Assembly: GCA_033557685.1 (NCBI GenBank)
Contig: JAWQRN010000403.1
Coordinates: 1 to 30,181 of the forward strand
Direction of reading: 5' to 3'
Origin: Sperchopsis tessellata
Lineage: Eukaryota > Arthropoda > Insecta > Coleoptera > Hydrophilidae
Length of the DNA: 30,181 nucleotides
In this document: piece after piece, positions 21,980 to 30,181 of the stretch
Layout: each line of letters opens with the position of its first letter
Numbering within the stretch: the first letter of the stretch is position 1
Program-made: the position numbers and the translations under genes
Notes under the pieces: generated by a model
Database searches by the model: none
Told to the model about the DNA's origin: nothing
What the model saw: the letters and a program-made list of their open reading frames with translations, nothing else

Positions 21980-22314
21980 AGAAGGGGGAAGAGTACTATC
22001 TATTATTCGGGATACAGAATTGCTAGTCCCAAACAGGAGCACCTTCAGACTCATGCTTGAAAGGGCAATACGGCCACAGACATCCAGATCATTGACCTTC
22101 CCAAAAACAAGGAATTTCTGTTCTTTTTTTGTGGATGTTCAAATAGCGCCGGTTACACGCCAACTGCTGACAACATCCTCGTTTCCAAAGTAGGGAATTC
22201 ACCAGTTCCTCTCGCCAATCGTTCTTGTCAATAGTCACAGGCTTCAGATTTTTCACAGATCGAATAATAGTAGAATTAGAAGTCCACATCGATCTTGGTA
22301 CCAGGTTTCCTCGA
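21980..22314 (-). pseudogene. Unrecognised former coding sequence next to the macrodomain relic
   Basis: The minus strand keeps long open frames (for example 22367-22089, containing N-L-K-P-V-T-I-D-K-N-D-W-R-E-E-L) directly downstream of the macrodomain relic, and the GC content is well above that of the flanks. A second frame has D-V-C-G-R-I-A-L-S-S. The sequence is not recognised. It may belong to the same element or transcript as the macrodomain. Confidence 0.35.
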
Positions 22315-22662
22315 TGGTAAGTGATACAACACAATCTCCACGTTGTAATCCTTGAAGATGACTTCATATTTCGGACTACTACTCAACCCAGTTGGTCGAG
22401 TACACATCCAAGCCTTCGAATGGCTAATTTTTGGCAACTTTGCTGTTGGATACTCACTTGCAGCGGAAGAAGATAAGACCACTTGTCTCTGTAGGTTAGC
22501 CTCAGATGAGACTTCCATTTCGTGACCAGATAATAAATGAATCTGTCATGATCACCCAATTGCAAAACTTACTGACCATATTCGACTTGGCTATGTAGTT
22601 TATCCAGTCTCTGGAATCAGATATTCAGATAAGCTGCCACACAATATGCCCGTGACCTTTCC
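22315..22662 (-). pseudogene. OARD1/TARG1-like macrodomain relic
   Basis: Macrodomains of this class bind ADP-ribose and remove it from acidic residues of proteins. On the minus strand one frame reads Y-C-V-A-A-Y-L-N-I, F-Q-R-L-D-K-L-H-S-Q, then G-D-H-D-R-F-I-Y-Y-L-V-T-K (about 22557-22519), a P-T-Y-like R-L-T-Y, and finally Q-K-L-A-I-R-R-L-G-C-V-L-D-Q-L-G (about 22430-22383). After a frame change it continues V-I-F-K-D-Y-N-V-E-I-V-L-Y-H-L. OARD1-type proteins show H-C-V-x-x-D, F-x3-F-G-x-(V/L)-x-x-L, (I/Y)-Y-L-(V/I)-T-K, L-x-(M/I)-P-R-(I/L)-G-C-G-L-D, and a final I-x-(I/V)-Y-x-L in this order. Here the substrate-site G-C-G-L-D is G-C-V-L-D, the Pro is Arg, and there are in-frame stops, so it is dead. 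Relatives are seen both as host genes and, from memory, near retroelements; which applies here is unknown. Confidence 0.65.
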
Positions 22663-22869
22663 TGACTGGCACCAAACATACCTCTTTCTTGATTTGTACC
22701 CAAGTTGAAATCTAGCTAATGGCCTTCCTCAATATTCAGGAATTATTTCAACCAGTCCTCTGAGTCCTTGACTTTTAATTTCTCTACCAGACGATGGTAA
22801 ATGTACAACTAAAATCAAATATTCTAAAATTCACATGTATAAGTTATAGAAGCGCCTTGGTAACCATAT

Positions 22870-22925
22870 AGGTTAAAGTATTGGGGCGTTAGCTATGCGA
22901 CTCCGAGGTTGCCCGGGTTTCAAAA
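22870..22925 (+). repeat. tRNA-like SINE head remnant (tentative)
   Basis: GGGGCGTTAGCTATGCGACT, followed by CCGAGGTTGCCCGGGTTTCAAA, looks like a tRNA-derived promoter: an A-box-like GTTAGCTATGCG, and a B-box-like CCCGGGTTTCAAA in place of GGTTCGAATCC. It does not match the other SINE family in the window, and it does not fold into an obvious cloverleaf by eye. Confidence 0.35.
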
Positions 22926-22945
22926 ACATATAGTTTTTGGCAATG

Positions 22946-24060
22946 GCCAAACGGCTACAGTCATTAATTGATAAAAAAATCCTATAACACATACGAGGGA
23001 TACATTTTAAAATTTTTATGGAACAAACTGTTTTATTACTTTTAAAAATATTCGCCTTTAAGATTTATACACTTTTGCAGACGTTCAAAAAACAGCTTCA
23101 ACAGCTTCTTGAGGTGAGGATAATCGCTGTCTACGCATTTTTTTGTTTGAAATTTGGCAACAAAAAAAGTCAGGCGATAAATCAGGAGAATATGGGCAAT
23201 GAGACATTAATTCGATATTTTTTTTCCTTCAAATAGTCAATTGTTTGACGTGCTGTGTGAGAGCTGGCGTTGTCATGATAAAGAATGGTGCGGTCGTTTC
23301 CCCTGATTTTGTAGGTGACTTTAGGCAAACAAATTATTGTATACTATTCAGCGTTAACTGTTCTTCGATCCTCTTAAGGAATAGTTGCAACGTGTCCAGT
23401 ACAACCGAATAAACAAGCGATCATTTTCTTAGAAGTGCTTCGTGAACGAATAACTTTTGTGGTATTCAGCTTATCTTGGAACACCCAAACAGTGAATTGT
23501 TGCTTAGTTTCCGGTTCATACGAATATATCCAAGTTAAGTCACCTTTTTTGAGCTTCGGTCAAATTATGCGGAATCCATCTGGAATAGATCTTCTTCACA
23601 GTAAAATGTTAACACAAAATCAAATGTACTGCAGTCTTCGATATGCCTCTATCTCACTGTAAGTCACATGCGCATCCTTTTCAATCATGTTACGCACAGC
23701 ATCGATGTTTTTTTAAATAACAATCCATTTTGGTCGACCTTCGCGAAATTTAACACTGACGGACGCACTACCACGACGAAATTCTGTAAACCAGTTGTAA
23801 ATAGTCTTTTCTAATGTTTAACTAAGCGATTCTATGTATTGTTATTGAGTTAGTTCTTTACTAATATCGTAAAAAATCATCCAACGAAAACATTCACGTG
23901 AAAGTTCAATTTTTTCACAAAATTGCTTTTTTTAAACGCTCACTGTAAACAAACTACTCGATCAATTTCTAATCTACCACTGTTGTCACAAAAGCAAATG
24001 TCAAATTTTACGAAAATAGTAATGACACATCTCAATAGCGCCACCTAGTGGTCGTTTGGC
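22946..24060 (-). mobile_element. Internally deleted mariner transposon (mori-like)
   Basis: The ends carry GCCAAACG (22946-22953) and its reverse complement CGTTTGGC (24053-24060), with weaker similarity beyond. These are candidate inner parts of degraded terminal repeats. The length of about 1.1 kb is shorter than the usual 1.3 kb, which agrees with deletions seen in the transposase. No clear TA duplication could be fixed. Confidence 0.7.
23042..23923 (-). pseudogene. Mariner transposase, mori/SETMAR-like group, broken
   Basis: Reading from 23923 on the minus strand: E-K-I-E-L-S-R-E-C-F-R-W-M (N-terminal helix-turn-helix region), W-F-T-E-F-R-R-G, F-R-E-G-R-P-K, I-D-A-V-R-N-M-I and V-T-Y-S-E-I-E. 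Then comes P-H-N-L-T-E-A-Q-K, which joins almost directly to G-D-L-T-W-I-Y-S-Y-E-P-E, so about 25-30 residues are missing just before the first catalytic Asp. Later pieces are V-W-V-F-Q-D, M-I-A-C-L-F-G, I-L-Y-H-D-N-A-S-S-H-T-A (second Asp) and Y-S-P-D-L-S-P-D-F-F (third Asp, one residue short). The frame ends K-G-E-Y-F-stop at 23042, after a further C-terminal deletion. Several stops and a frameshift in an A run confirm it is dead. Confidence 0.92.
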
Positions 24061-24084
24061 AGCACTTGAAAGGCAACTCTCTTA

Positions 24085-24362
24085 TACACATATTCACACA
24101 CATACACATATGCATACAGACATCGGATATCGATTTTTGCGATTACACAAATTCTCCATACTGTAGTAAGTATAGAACGGTAAAAACCCTACCTTACATT
24201 CATCATTTTGACTTTATCCACGCTCGAACACTGTTCTTACAAGTATAGCAATTTTGAAAAGGAATATCGATTTCCAAATTTCAGTGAATTTACACGTCTT
24301 GAGGTTTTCTGAATATGGTTAGAGTCATTTTGAATGATGTCTGTTTGTATGTATGTGCCACT
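24085..24362. repeat. CA/TG-rich inverted pair, possible MITE or microsatellite-bearing repeat
   Basis: The left arm at about 24095-24124 (cacacatacacatatgcata, then cagacatc) is nearly the reverse complement of the right arm at about 24337-24362 (gatgtctgtttgtatgtatg, then tgcca). The arms enclose about 210 bp that also hold two atatcgattt-type blocks (24127 and 24264). Arms ending in CAGACATC next to a CA-rich run are a layout met in insect repeats, though I cannot name a family. Confidence 0.6.
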
Positions 24363-25257
24363 GTAAATCTTGAGAGTACGATTGCACAAAAACAATTTTA
24401 TCAACTAATTTATTATTTAAGAGTTTAGTATTGGTATCATTAATTGATTAGATTTTGGGATATGCAGCTAGAATGGCACTCACTGGGGTACCAATTTAAT
24501 TTTTCTCTTTTAAATTGAATATTATTTTGGTATGGAATTTTTTCAAACAAAAACATTAAGTAGTGATAATTGCCCAAAGTATGGCGAATGTTTCACAAAA
24601 AAAAGGAAAACTATTTTATATATACTATAAATTAATAAATTGACAAGAGCTATTAGAAAATTAATTTAGAAATAACATTGTACAAAATTAGTTTTTCTCT
24701 TGTTTCTATAATTCTCTGACTAAAGTTTGTGTTAAATAAGGCTATTGTATGCACTTGTGATGTCTCGATTATCAGTTTTTAATATAGTGAGCAATTTCTT
24801 GGTTGTGATAATTTTTTTTATTTATTATTAATATTTATGATATCCCTAATTACAAACATTTAAAATTTATGTGAAAACTACTTAATTAATAAGTTTTTGA
24901 CAACTATATTCTCAGGAGAGGCCTGATACAAATGGTAAAGGATACAAAGAGAAAATAAATAAACAGAAAAAAAAGAAGAAGTTTGGCAAGCAGCCATTTA
25001 TCTATTGTTAAAGCTTATATATCAATGATTTTTAAGAAGTTACTCAGTGTAAATAGAAATCAGAATTGAGGCAGATTTTGAGTTGACGGAATACTGTAGA
25101 TAAATTTATAGTGAGGACTTAAATTAATCTCTCTCTTATCTAAAGAAATGTATTTATAAAAAACAGGAGAACTATCATTTAGTTTTTTAGATTTGTGTAT
25201 TATATAACTAAGAAACCAACAAGAGTGATACAAATTATTTTTTCATTTTCACTATTG
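24363..25257. other. AT-rich 3' flank of the GOT2 frame
   Basis: No gene or repeat was recognised. On the minus strand, about 420 bp past the GOT2 stop (24817-24830), AATAAATAAA runs straight into a short A tract. It is the best polyadenylation-signal candidate seen, but with no spacing before the A tract it is not diagnostic of either a real 3' end or a retroposed poly(A) tail. Confidence 0.4.
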
Positions 25258-26535
25258 TCACTTTGTGACAGTATGCATGGCATGCGCAAGATAATCAACA
25301 TTCTTTGATGAAACTCCTGCCATAGATATTCTACCATCTTTCGTCAAAAAGATATTAAAATCTTTCGTAATTTTTTCAACTTCCCCTGGTTTCATTCCGG
25401 TGTAACAAAACATTCCAATCTGCTTTGTAATATGATCCCAATTTTTCTTCGAACCTTCTTTTTTAAGATTATCTTTGAGCTTAGCTCTTACAGATATGAT
25501 ACGGTCTGCCATTCCTTTAACTTCTTTCAACCAAATTTGTTTCAAACCTGTATCTCCAAGAACTTCTGTCACTATTCTAGCACCATGCACCGGGGGATTA
25601 GAATACATTGGTCTGACAATGATTTTAATTTGTGACATAATCTTACTCACCTCATCTTTGCTATCAGATACAACATGAAAAGCACCAATACGTTCACCAT
25701 ATAATCCCATATTTTTAGCAAAGCTTTGGCAGAGCACCATTTGGTGTCCGTCTTTTGCAAACGTTCTTAGCGCGAAAGCATCGTTCGCAACGTCGCCCGT
25801 GGCGAATCCTTGATAAGCCATATCAAAAAATGGAAACAGCTTTTTCTTTTTACAAACTGATGATAGTTCTTTCCATTGTTCTTTTGATGGATCTACGCCA
25901 GTTGGATTGTGAGCACAAGCATGAAATAATATGATTGAATTCTCTGGTATTTTACTTATATCTTCGAAACAACCCTTTGCATCAAATCCGCAGCTGGCAG
26001 CATCATAATATTTATAGCGCTTTACGTCAAGGCCAGCATGCTTAGCACAAGGGATGTGGTTACCCCATGTGGGTGTGGGCAAAAATACTGTTTTTGTACC
26101 TGCCAGGAATTTTGACAAGAATGATGTTGCTAATCGTAGGGCTCCTGTTCCAGATATAGATTGTACAGTTGCATTAAGTCCACCTTGTATAACTGGAGAA
26201 TCTTCACCAAAAGCAAGAGTAGCTGCAAGTTTGTTAAAGTCACTTAATCCCGATATAGGTAAGTATTCGTGGTTCATTTTCTTCGATCTTATTTTTTCTT
26301 CTGCTTTATCGACACAAGATAAGATATAAGGTTTACCGTTGTCATCCCTGTAAGCTCCAACTCCTACATTTACCTTTTTAGGGTCTTTCGATTTCTTGTA
26401 AGCTTCAGATACACCTAAAATAGCATCTGGTGGTCCCATCACAACTGATTTAAACCAATGGCTTGTTCGGCTGGCAATGATTCCATGGTTGCTTCTTTTA
26501 ATTAGTAAAAAATATGATTTCTTGAATCGCATCAT
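25258..26535 (-). CDS. Got2: Mitochondrial aspartate aminotransferase, intronless, intact
   Basis: This PLP enzyme interconverts aspartate plus 2-oxoglutarate with oxaloacetate plus glutamate and serves the malate-aspartate shuttle in the mitochondrial matrix. The 425-residue frame is near the family length (about 430) and covers the whole fold. Residues 1-24 are basic with no acidic residue, a good mitochondrial presequence; S25-H-W-F aligns with the mature start, ahead of M33-G-P-P-D. PLP-site residues are present: S128-G-T-G, W157, N210 in H-N-P-T-G, D238 and Y241 in D-M-A-Y-Q-G-F, S271, Schiff-base K274 in S-F-A-K-N-M-G-L-Y-G and R282. Substrate-binding R308 and R402 and dimer-contributed Y91 in Y-L-P-I-S-G-L are also present. 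The start is the first of two adjacent ATGs. No intron or frame break is visible, so it is either an intronless gene or an intact retrocopy; conservation argues for selection or recent origin. Confidence 0.96.
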   Translation of the reverse strand: MMRFKKSYFLLIKRSNHGIIASRTSHWFKSVVMGPPDAILGVSEAYKKSKDPKKVNVGVGAYRDDNGKPYILSCVDKAEEKIRSKKMNHEYLPISGLSDFNKLAATLAFGEDSPVIQGGLNATVQSISGTGALRLATSFLSKFLAGTKTVFLPTPTWGNHIPCAKHAGLDVKRYKYYDAASCGFDAKGCFEDISKIPENSIILFHACAHNPTGVDPSKEQWKELSSVCKKKKLFPFFDMAYQGFATGDVANDAFALRTFAKDGHQMVLCQSFAKNMGLYGERIGAFHVVSDSKDEVSKIMSQIKIIVRPMYSNPPVHGARIVTEVLGDTGLKQIWLKEVKGMADRIISVRAKLKDNLKKEGSKKNWDHITKQIGMFCYTGMKPGEVEKITKDFNIFLTKDGRISMAGVSSKNVDYLAHAMHTVTK

Positions 26536-26760
26536 TGATACTTAGTAGTATATTTAATGCACTAATGAAAACTTGTCAATTTTGAAGTTAATGTATAAAA
26601 ATACTGACAATTTTAAATGGTTTTTAGGTATATTTTAAAGAAATACCAATTAATTTAGTGTTGTTTATAAAACTTCAAATAACACTCATAGTTGTTCTAT
26701 TGTTTTCACGGAAATTTAGTAGTGATTACACACGACTACTAATTTAATAGAAATCAAACC
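26536..26760 (-). promoter_or_regulatory. 5' flank of the GOT2 frame, possible initiator
   Basis: On the minus strand TTGTCAGTAT at about 26610-26601 contains TCAGT, the arthropod initiator consensus, some 70 bp before the ATG. No convincing TATA box was seen. The motif is short and the region AT-rich, so this is only a pointer. Confidence 0.2.
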
Positions 26761-28406
26761 AAAGTAAATAATATGTCTTAAAATCAATTTGTTGCTTTCG
26801 TTTGCAAACCACTAAAACGCTAATTCATTTTCAATATTATCCTATTAATGTATACTATTTGAATTTTGCTCCCGGACACACCATTCGTTTAGATAAACGT
26901 GGAAGTCTAATACATTTATACTATTGCTTATATTTTTTTAAGTTCATTGTGTTTTGGAGGTACATTTTTGTTGGGTGATATTTTATTTAATTTTTTTGGT
27001 ATGGAATAAACAATGTATGTATTTGGGGGATGATAAATAGATTTGTGAAAAATTCATTTGGTATTACATTTTATTTTAATCATTACTGGATAAGATACAT
27101 ATGCTTGGTCGTATAATATATTTAAAAAAGTATGATTAATATGTTTGTAGAACAAAGTATGCTAGTTTTGAAAACATTATTTTATCATAGAAAAGTTACT
27201 TGTATTATTATAGCATTAAAATATTCGTGAAAGCTACGATGTGATTAGCTACAAGAAAACTGAATATGGAAAGTTAACAGAGTTGAACCTTTGTCTCGTT
27301 TTAAATATATTTTTGAAGGTACAAAAACATTTGTGCGGCAGCAAGTTCCAGTAAAAGGCTTGGACATGTTGCGTTAAAGCAGTTGTGAGTTTGATTAATA
27401 AACAACAAAGATGCCAACTTTTATACAGTGGCATGGAAGTCTACTTAAGAACAATTATATTAAAAACTGTATATAACGAGGTAACAAGGCTTTCTGTGAG
27501 TATAAATAGTATCAGTAAGTATTATGTTGAAAGAGCAAAGAATGAAAAGCTGGCATGGGTACAGAGAGAATATAGGTAGACAAAAATGGTTTTGATCTTT
27601 GCTAATAGGATAATTAAATGGGATGTCATTTTGAACCCACAAATTTTCACTGCATATATAAACCTATTCAACAAAAATAAGAATGTCAAAAAATATGACA
27701 TTTAGAAATAAATATTCCAATATGTACCAAAATTTTTGAAATTAAGACTACAAAAAATGACAATTGGTGATAAACTGTTCATGAAAAGATGGTTTTAGTG
27801 TGTGTTGAAGATGTACCATCTTAATTTCAAGTGAACTTTAGGTTCAAGCTATTTCGATGAGGTTCAATATGACCATCAGACTAATTTGTGGAGGCCTGAA
27901 CTGAATACATGGTGGAAAACTTTCAAATCTAGTTCTGCAGGATCGGTATAAGTAGATATCTATTACAACTAATAAAGTCAGTATTACTGAATAAAGTATA
28001 AATATCAATCTTCTCAAATTTTACTGGGACTATTCCATTCAACAAGAATCAATTCAGTTCTGAAGGGCTTTCCAAGACCACAATGGCTAAAATATAATTT
28101 TAATATAATACATACTTATGGTATGTTTTTAGGGATCTCAACGTCTACTATACATGGAGAGGCCTATGGATATACAGTCCAAAACTTATAAACAACTTTG
28201 GATGAAAAATATCTACGTATTTTGCAAAATTAGTTGTTGATATCTGACAACTGTTGGGTACATAAGGCGTATAAACTGGGCAGATAACCAATGAACGTGA
28301 GTTCATAGAACTAAGCTATCTACCTTGCTGCCTTAACTTAGTTTTATTCAAAAATTCCGCATTATAGGGAAACGCGTTTTGTTTCTGATAAAGCAGTTAA
28401 ATATGT
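26761..28406. other. AT-rich sequence, nothing recognised
   Basis: Short frames on both strands around 27249-27642 have no domain or compositional support. No transposase, tRNA-like or terminal-repeat motif was identified. Confidence 0.55.
28394..28406. repeat. Left 13-bp direct repeat flanking the foldback element
   Basis: CAGTTAAATATGT here is repeated exactly at 28914-28926, a likely target-site duplication. Its length is unusual for cut-and-paste DNA transposons. Confidence 0.7.
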
Positions 28407-28913
28407 AACTTAATGTTGAAATTGGAACTGTTTCTATCTCCCTGGCACATATATTGCGGACTACGTGAATTCACAGAGTTGAATCTGTCGTTATATTAGT
28501 AGCAGAATGCACTGCAAAAGTCATTTCAAAACGCGGGTGAGTGATTCATACGTACGTTTAGCGGAATACCACCGCTTCGTCAGTGAACCTGCTCTCCGCA
28601 TTATTTGAAAGAGCATTCTACTCCTCGCTCTTTTGATCTTAGATTCTGCGGTAGGCAGTTAGCGAGAGTTATTAAATATTTGTGTACTAATACCAAAATT
28701 GCAATTGGCAAATTAGTACACCGTTATTATTTCACGAAGTGCCGCTCGTTTATTTGTAAATTTAAATAAGAGGCTTGCAGTGTATTCTGCTATTAATATA
28801 ACGACATATGCAACTCTGTTAATTCACGTAGTCCACAATATATGAGCCAGAGAGGTAGAAATATTTCCAATTTCAACATTTAATTTAGCGGATACTTAAG
28901 ATATTTACATTTA
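28407..28913. mobile_element. Foldback/MITE-like element with about 105-bp inverted arms
   Basis: The left arm (28412-28516) and right arm (28775-28880) are imperfect inverted copies, sharing for example GGACTACGTGAATT, ACAGAGTTG, GTCGTTATATTA and AGCAGAAT. The 258-bp centre is noncoding and less AT-rich. It contains a second hairpin at 28682-28722 with perfect GTGTACTAAT/ATTAGTACAC arms. The element sits between two copies of CAGTTAAATATGT (28394-28406 and 28914-28926). The right side has about 33 bp between arm and direct repeat, the left only 5 bp. No transposase is encoded, so it would be non-autonomous. Confidence 0.85.
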
Positions 28914-28926
28914 CAGTTAAATATGT

Positions 28927-29201
28927 TTTTGAAAAATAATTTACAGGCTTGTCTAAGTATTTTTCTGAAGCTATAGGCCATAATACGAGATAAATTTCAA
29001 ATGTAGGATAGCTGTTAATAATACATAAATGAATTTACCCATTAACTGCCAAATTTTGTTTAATGATTATTCTTGAAAATATCTCTTATAAGTTAAAATG
29101 CAATTATTTAACTATTTTGTCTTAATAAAAAAAACAAATTTTTAAAAAGTTCCATTTAGGGATTGTAAATTGTAATAATAATGAAGACAAAACACTCAAT
29201 A
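28927..29201. other. AT-rich spacer
   Basis: Nothing is recognised. It may contain the lost 3' end of the adjoining piggyBac relic. Confidence 0.5.
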
Positions 29202-29887
29202 TTATTTATGCCAATCAATCATACAATCCATATATAAGGCAACAAAATGATATTTTCTGCACTGTTTCCACTTATTCTTTTTACATATTGCATATTCCGT
29301 TTGTTTACCTTCTTCGGTCCTTTCTAATAATTGTTCTATACAATCTTTTCTTAGATTTTTGCGAATTCGACGTTGAGCTTTTTTTGTAGACAAATTCGTT
29401 CAGCATTTTTTGGATCGGAAATGCTTTTACTAAAATCCAGAAGAGGTATATTGTCATTAATCATACAATAAAGTGCATATGCGTTAACAACAGTCGTATC
29501 TAGAAGGTTGATAAAAATTAGAAAATACTATTTTTCACGTCATATGTTGACTCTATGTTTACTTATGTACCCTTCCAATTTGCCAATACCACCCATCTCA
29601 TTATTGTATTGGGATATACAGTATGGTTATGGTATTTTTATTTGTTTCTTCTCCGCCTTGGACCTTTTACTCTCAACTCTACCTGGTACATCTTTCAGAC
29701 AGGTATCTTTTAATATATTTTCGTCAATATCTTCTTCAACTGATATTATTTGAACTTTGTCAGGCGGATGTTCAACTACATTTATAACATCATCCGAATC
29801 TTCATCACCGAAGAAACTGGGATCGTTTATTACGTCTTCAAGTAGAGAAAGCGACAAAAGGTTGCTATCTAACATTATTAAAAACAT
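29202..29887 (-). pseudogene. piggyBac transposase relic with the catalytic core deleted
   Basis: From 29887 the minus strand encodes an acidic N-terminus (D-E-D-S-D-D, V-E-E-D-I-D-E-N, D-V-P-G-R-V-E, then K-R-S-K-A-E-K-K), as in piggyBac transposases. It stops near 29627 and is followed almost at once by the C-terminal part of the domain: Q-Y-N-N-E-M-G-G-I-G-K-L-E-G-Y (about 29605-29565), F-I-N-L-L-D-T-T-V-V-N-A-Y-A-L-Y (about 29520-29470) and L-L-D-F-S-K-S. A Cys-containing tail follows (Y-A-I-C-K-K-N-K-W-K-Q-C). Most of the catalytic domain between these blocks is absent, including the first two catalytic Asp residues. In the remaining G-V-D-x-L-D motif the residues read G-I-G-K-L-E, so the acidic positions are also changed. 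It is an internally deleted, dead copy. No terminal repeats were fixed. Confidence 0.8.
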
Positions 29888-30181
29888 ATAGTTGATAGAA
29901 GAAAGATTAAAAATTATGAGGACAAAATCTACAATTTCAAATAATTAAACTATATACAATGTATGCAAATATCAGGCAGTAATTCTCGGCATTTGCAGTT
30001 TTTCCTAATTCCCGCTATAACAATGTATTATTAATTTTTTCATGACAAATATTCTGTATTATGTCTGAAATTTTGCTATGTAATATTATATAATTAGTTT
30101 CCATAATCTATAATTTACAAGTGATTTAAATTCTAACCGCAAACCTTGAGAGCAATTGCATAATATACTACATGTAAATAT
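29888..30181. other. AT-rich end of window
   Basis: A TTAA at 29945-29948 lies just outside the piggyBac relic and could mark its insertion site, but no terminal repeat is legible. Nothing else is recognised. Confidence 0.4.

Noticed and set aside
23018..23662. Plus-strand frames of 72 and 75 codons
   Set aside because: They are shadows of the mariner transposase on the minus strand.
24810..24830. Poly(A) tail proving GOT2 retroposition
   Set aside because: The A tract is only about seven bases, directly abuts the AATAAA, lies in generally A/T-rich DNA, and no flanking target duplication was found.
25432..25678. Plus-strand frames inside the GOT2 region
   Set aside because: They are antisense shadows of the aminotransferase coding sequence.
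26054..26329. 91-codon plus-strand frame
   Set aside because: It is an antisense shadow of the GOT2 N-terminal half.

Overview
The window looks like intergenic or intronic DNA from an animal, most likely an insect. It is AT-rich, eukaryotic in layout, and dominated by decayed transposable elements of kinds common in insect genomes: mori-type mariner, GTF2IRD2/ZBED-like hAT, piggyBac, an RTE-like LINE, a Penelope-like element and tRNA-derived SINEs. I could not name the species. I saw no bacterial operon, CRISPR array, rRNA or functional tRNA gene.

One gene is plainly intact. A single uninterrupted 425-codon frame on the minus strand (25258-26535) encodes a mitochondrial-type aspartate aminotransferase (GOT2) with a presequence and all catalytic residues. 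It has no intron inside the window, so it is either a naturally intronless gene or an intact retrocopy.

Layout from left to right: 1-1360, AT-rich with a copia RT scrap; 1361-1640, a decayed Cys-rich frame resembling a Lola-type zinc-finger exon; 1862-2135 and 2515-2672, two copies of one tRNA-SINE family in opposite orientation; 3190-4022, three spaced copies of a short repeat bracketing a Helitron-like fragment; 4280-4557, a coding-like relic; 5361-7960, a 5'-truncated RTE-like LINE; 7960-12780, mostly featureless; 12782-14000, a hAT relic; 14880-15500, a Penelope-like relic with a GIY-YIG remnant; 16684-16860, a LINE RT scrap; 18026-20331, a complete but dead hAT with matching terminal inverted repeats and a decayed 8-bp target duplication, carrying a third SINE that has its own 14-bp duplication; 21980-22660, a broken OARD1/TARG1-like macrodomain and adjoining unknown sequence; 22946-24060, an internally deleted mariner; 24085-24362, a CA/TG-rich inverted pair; 25258-26535, GOT2; 28407-28913, a foldback element with about 105-bp arms inside a 13-bp direct repeat; 29202-29887, an internally deleted piggyBac.

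No genes here appear to work together as a system. The main interest is the reconstructable order of insertions (SINE into hAT), the foldback element, the macrodomain relic, and the intronless GOT2. Calls on decayed elements come from reading translations by eye against remembered family motifs; no searches were run.
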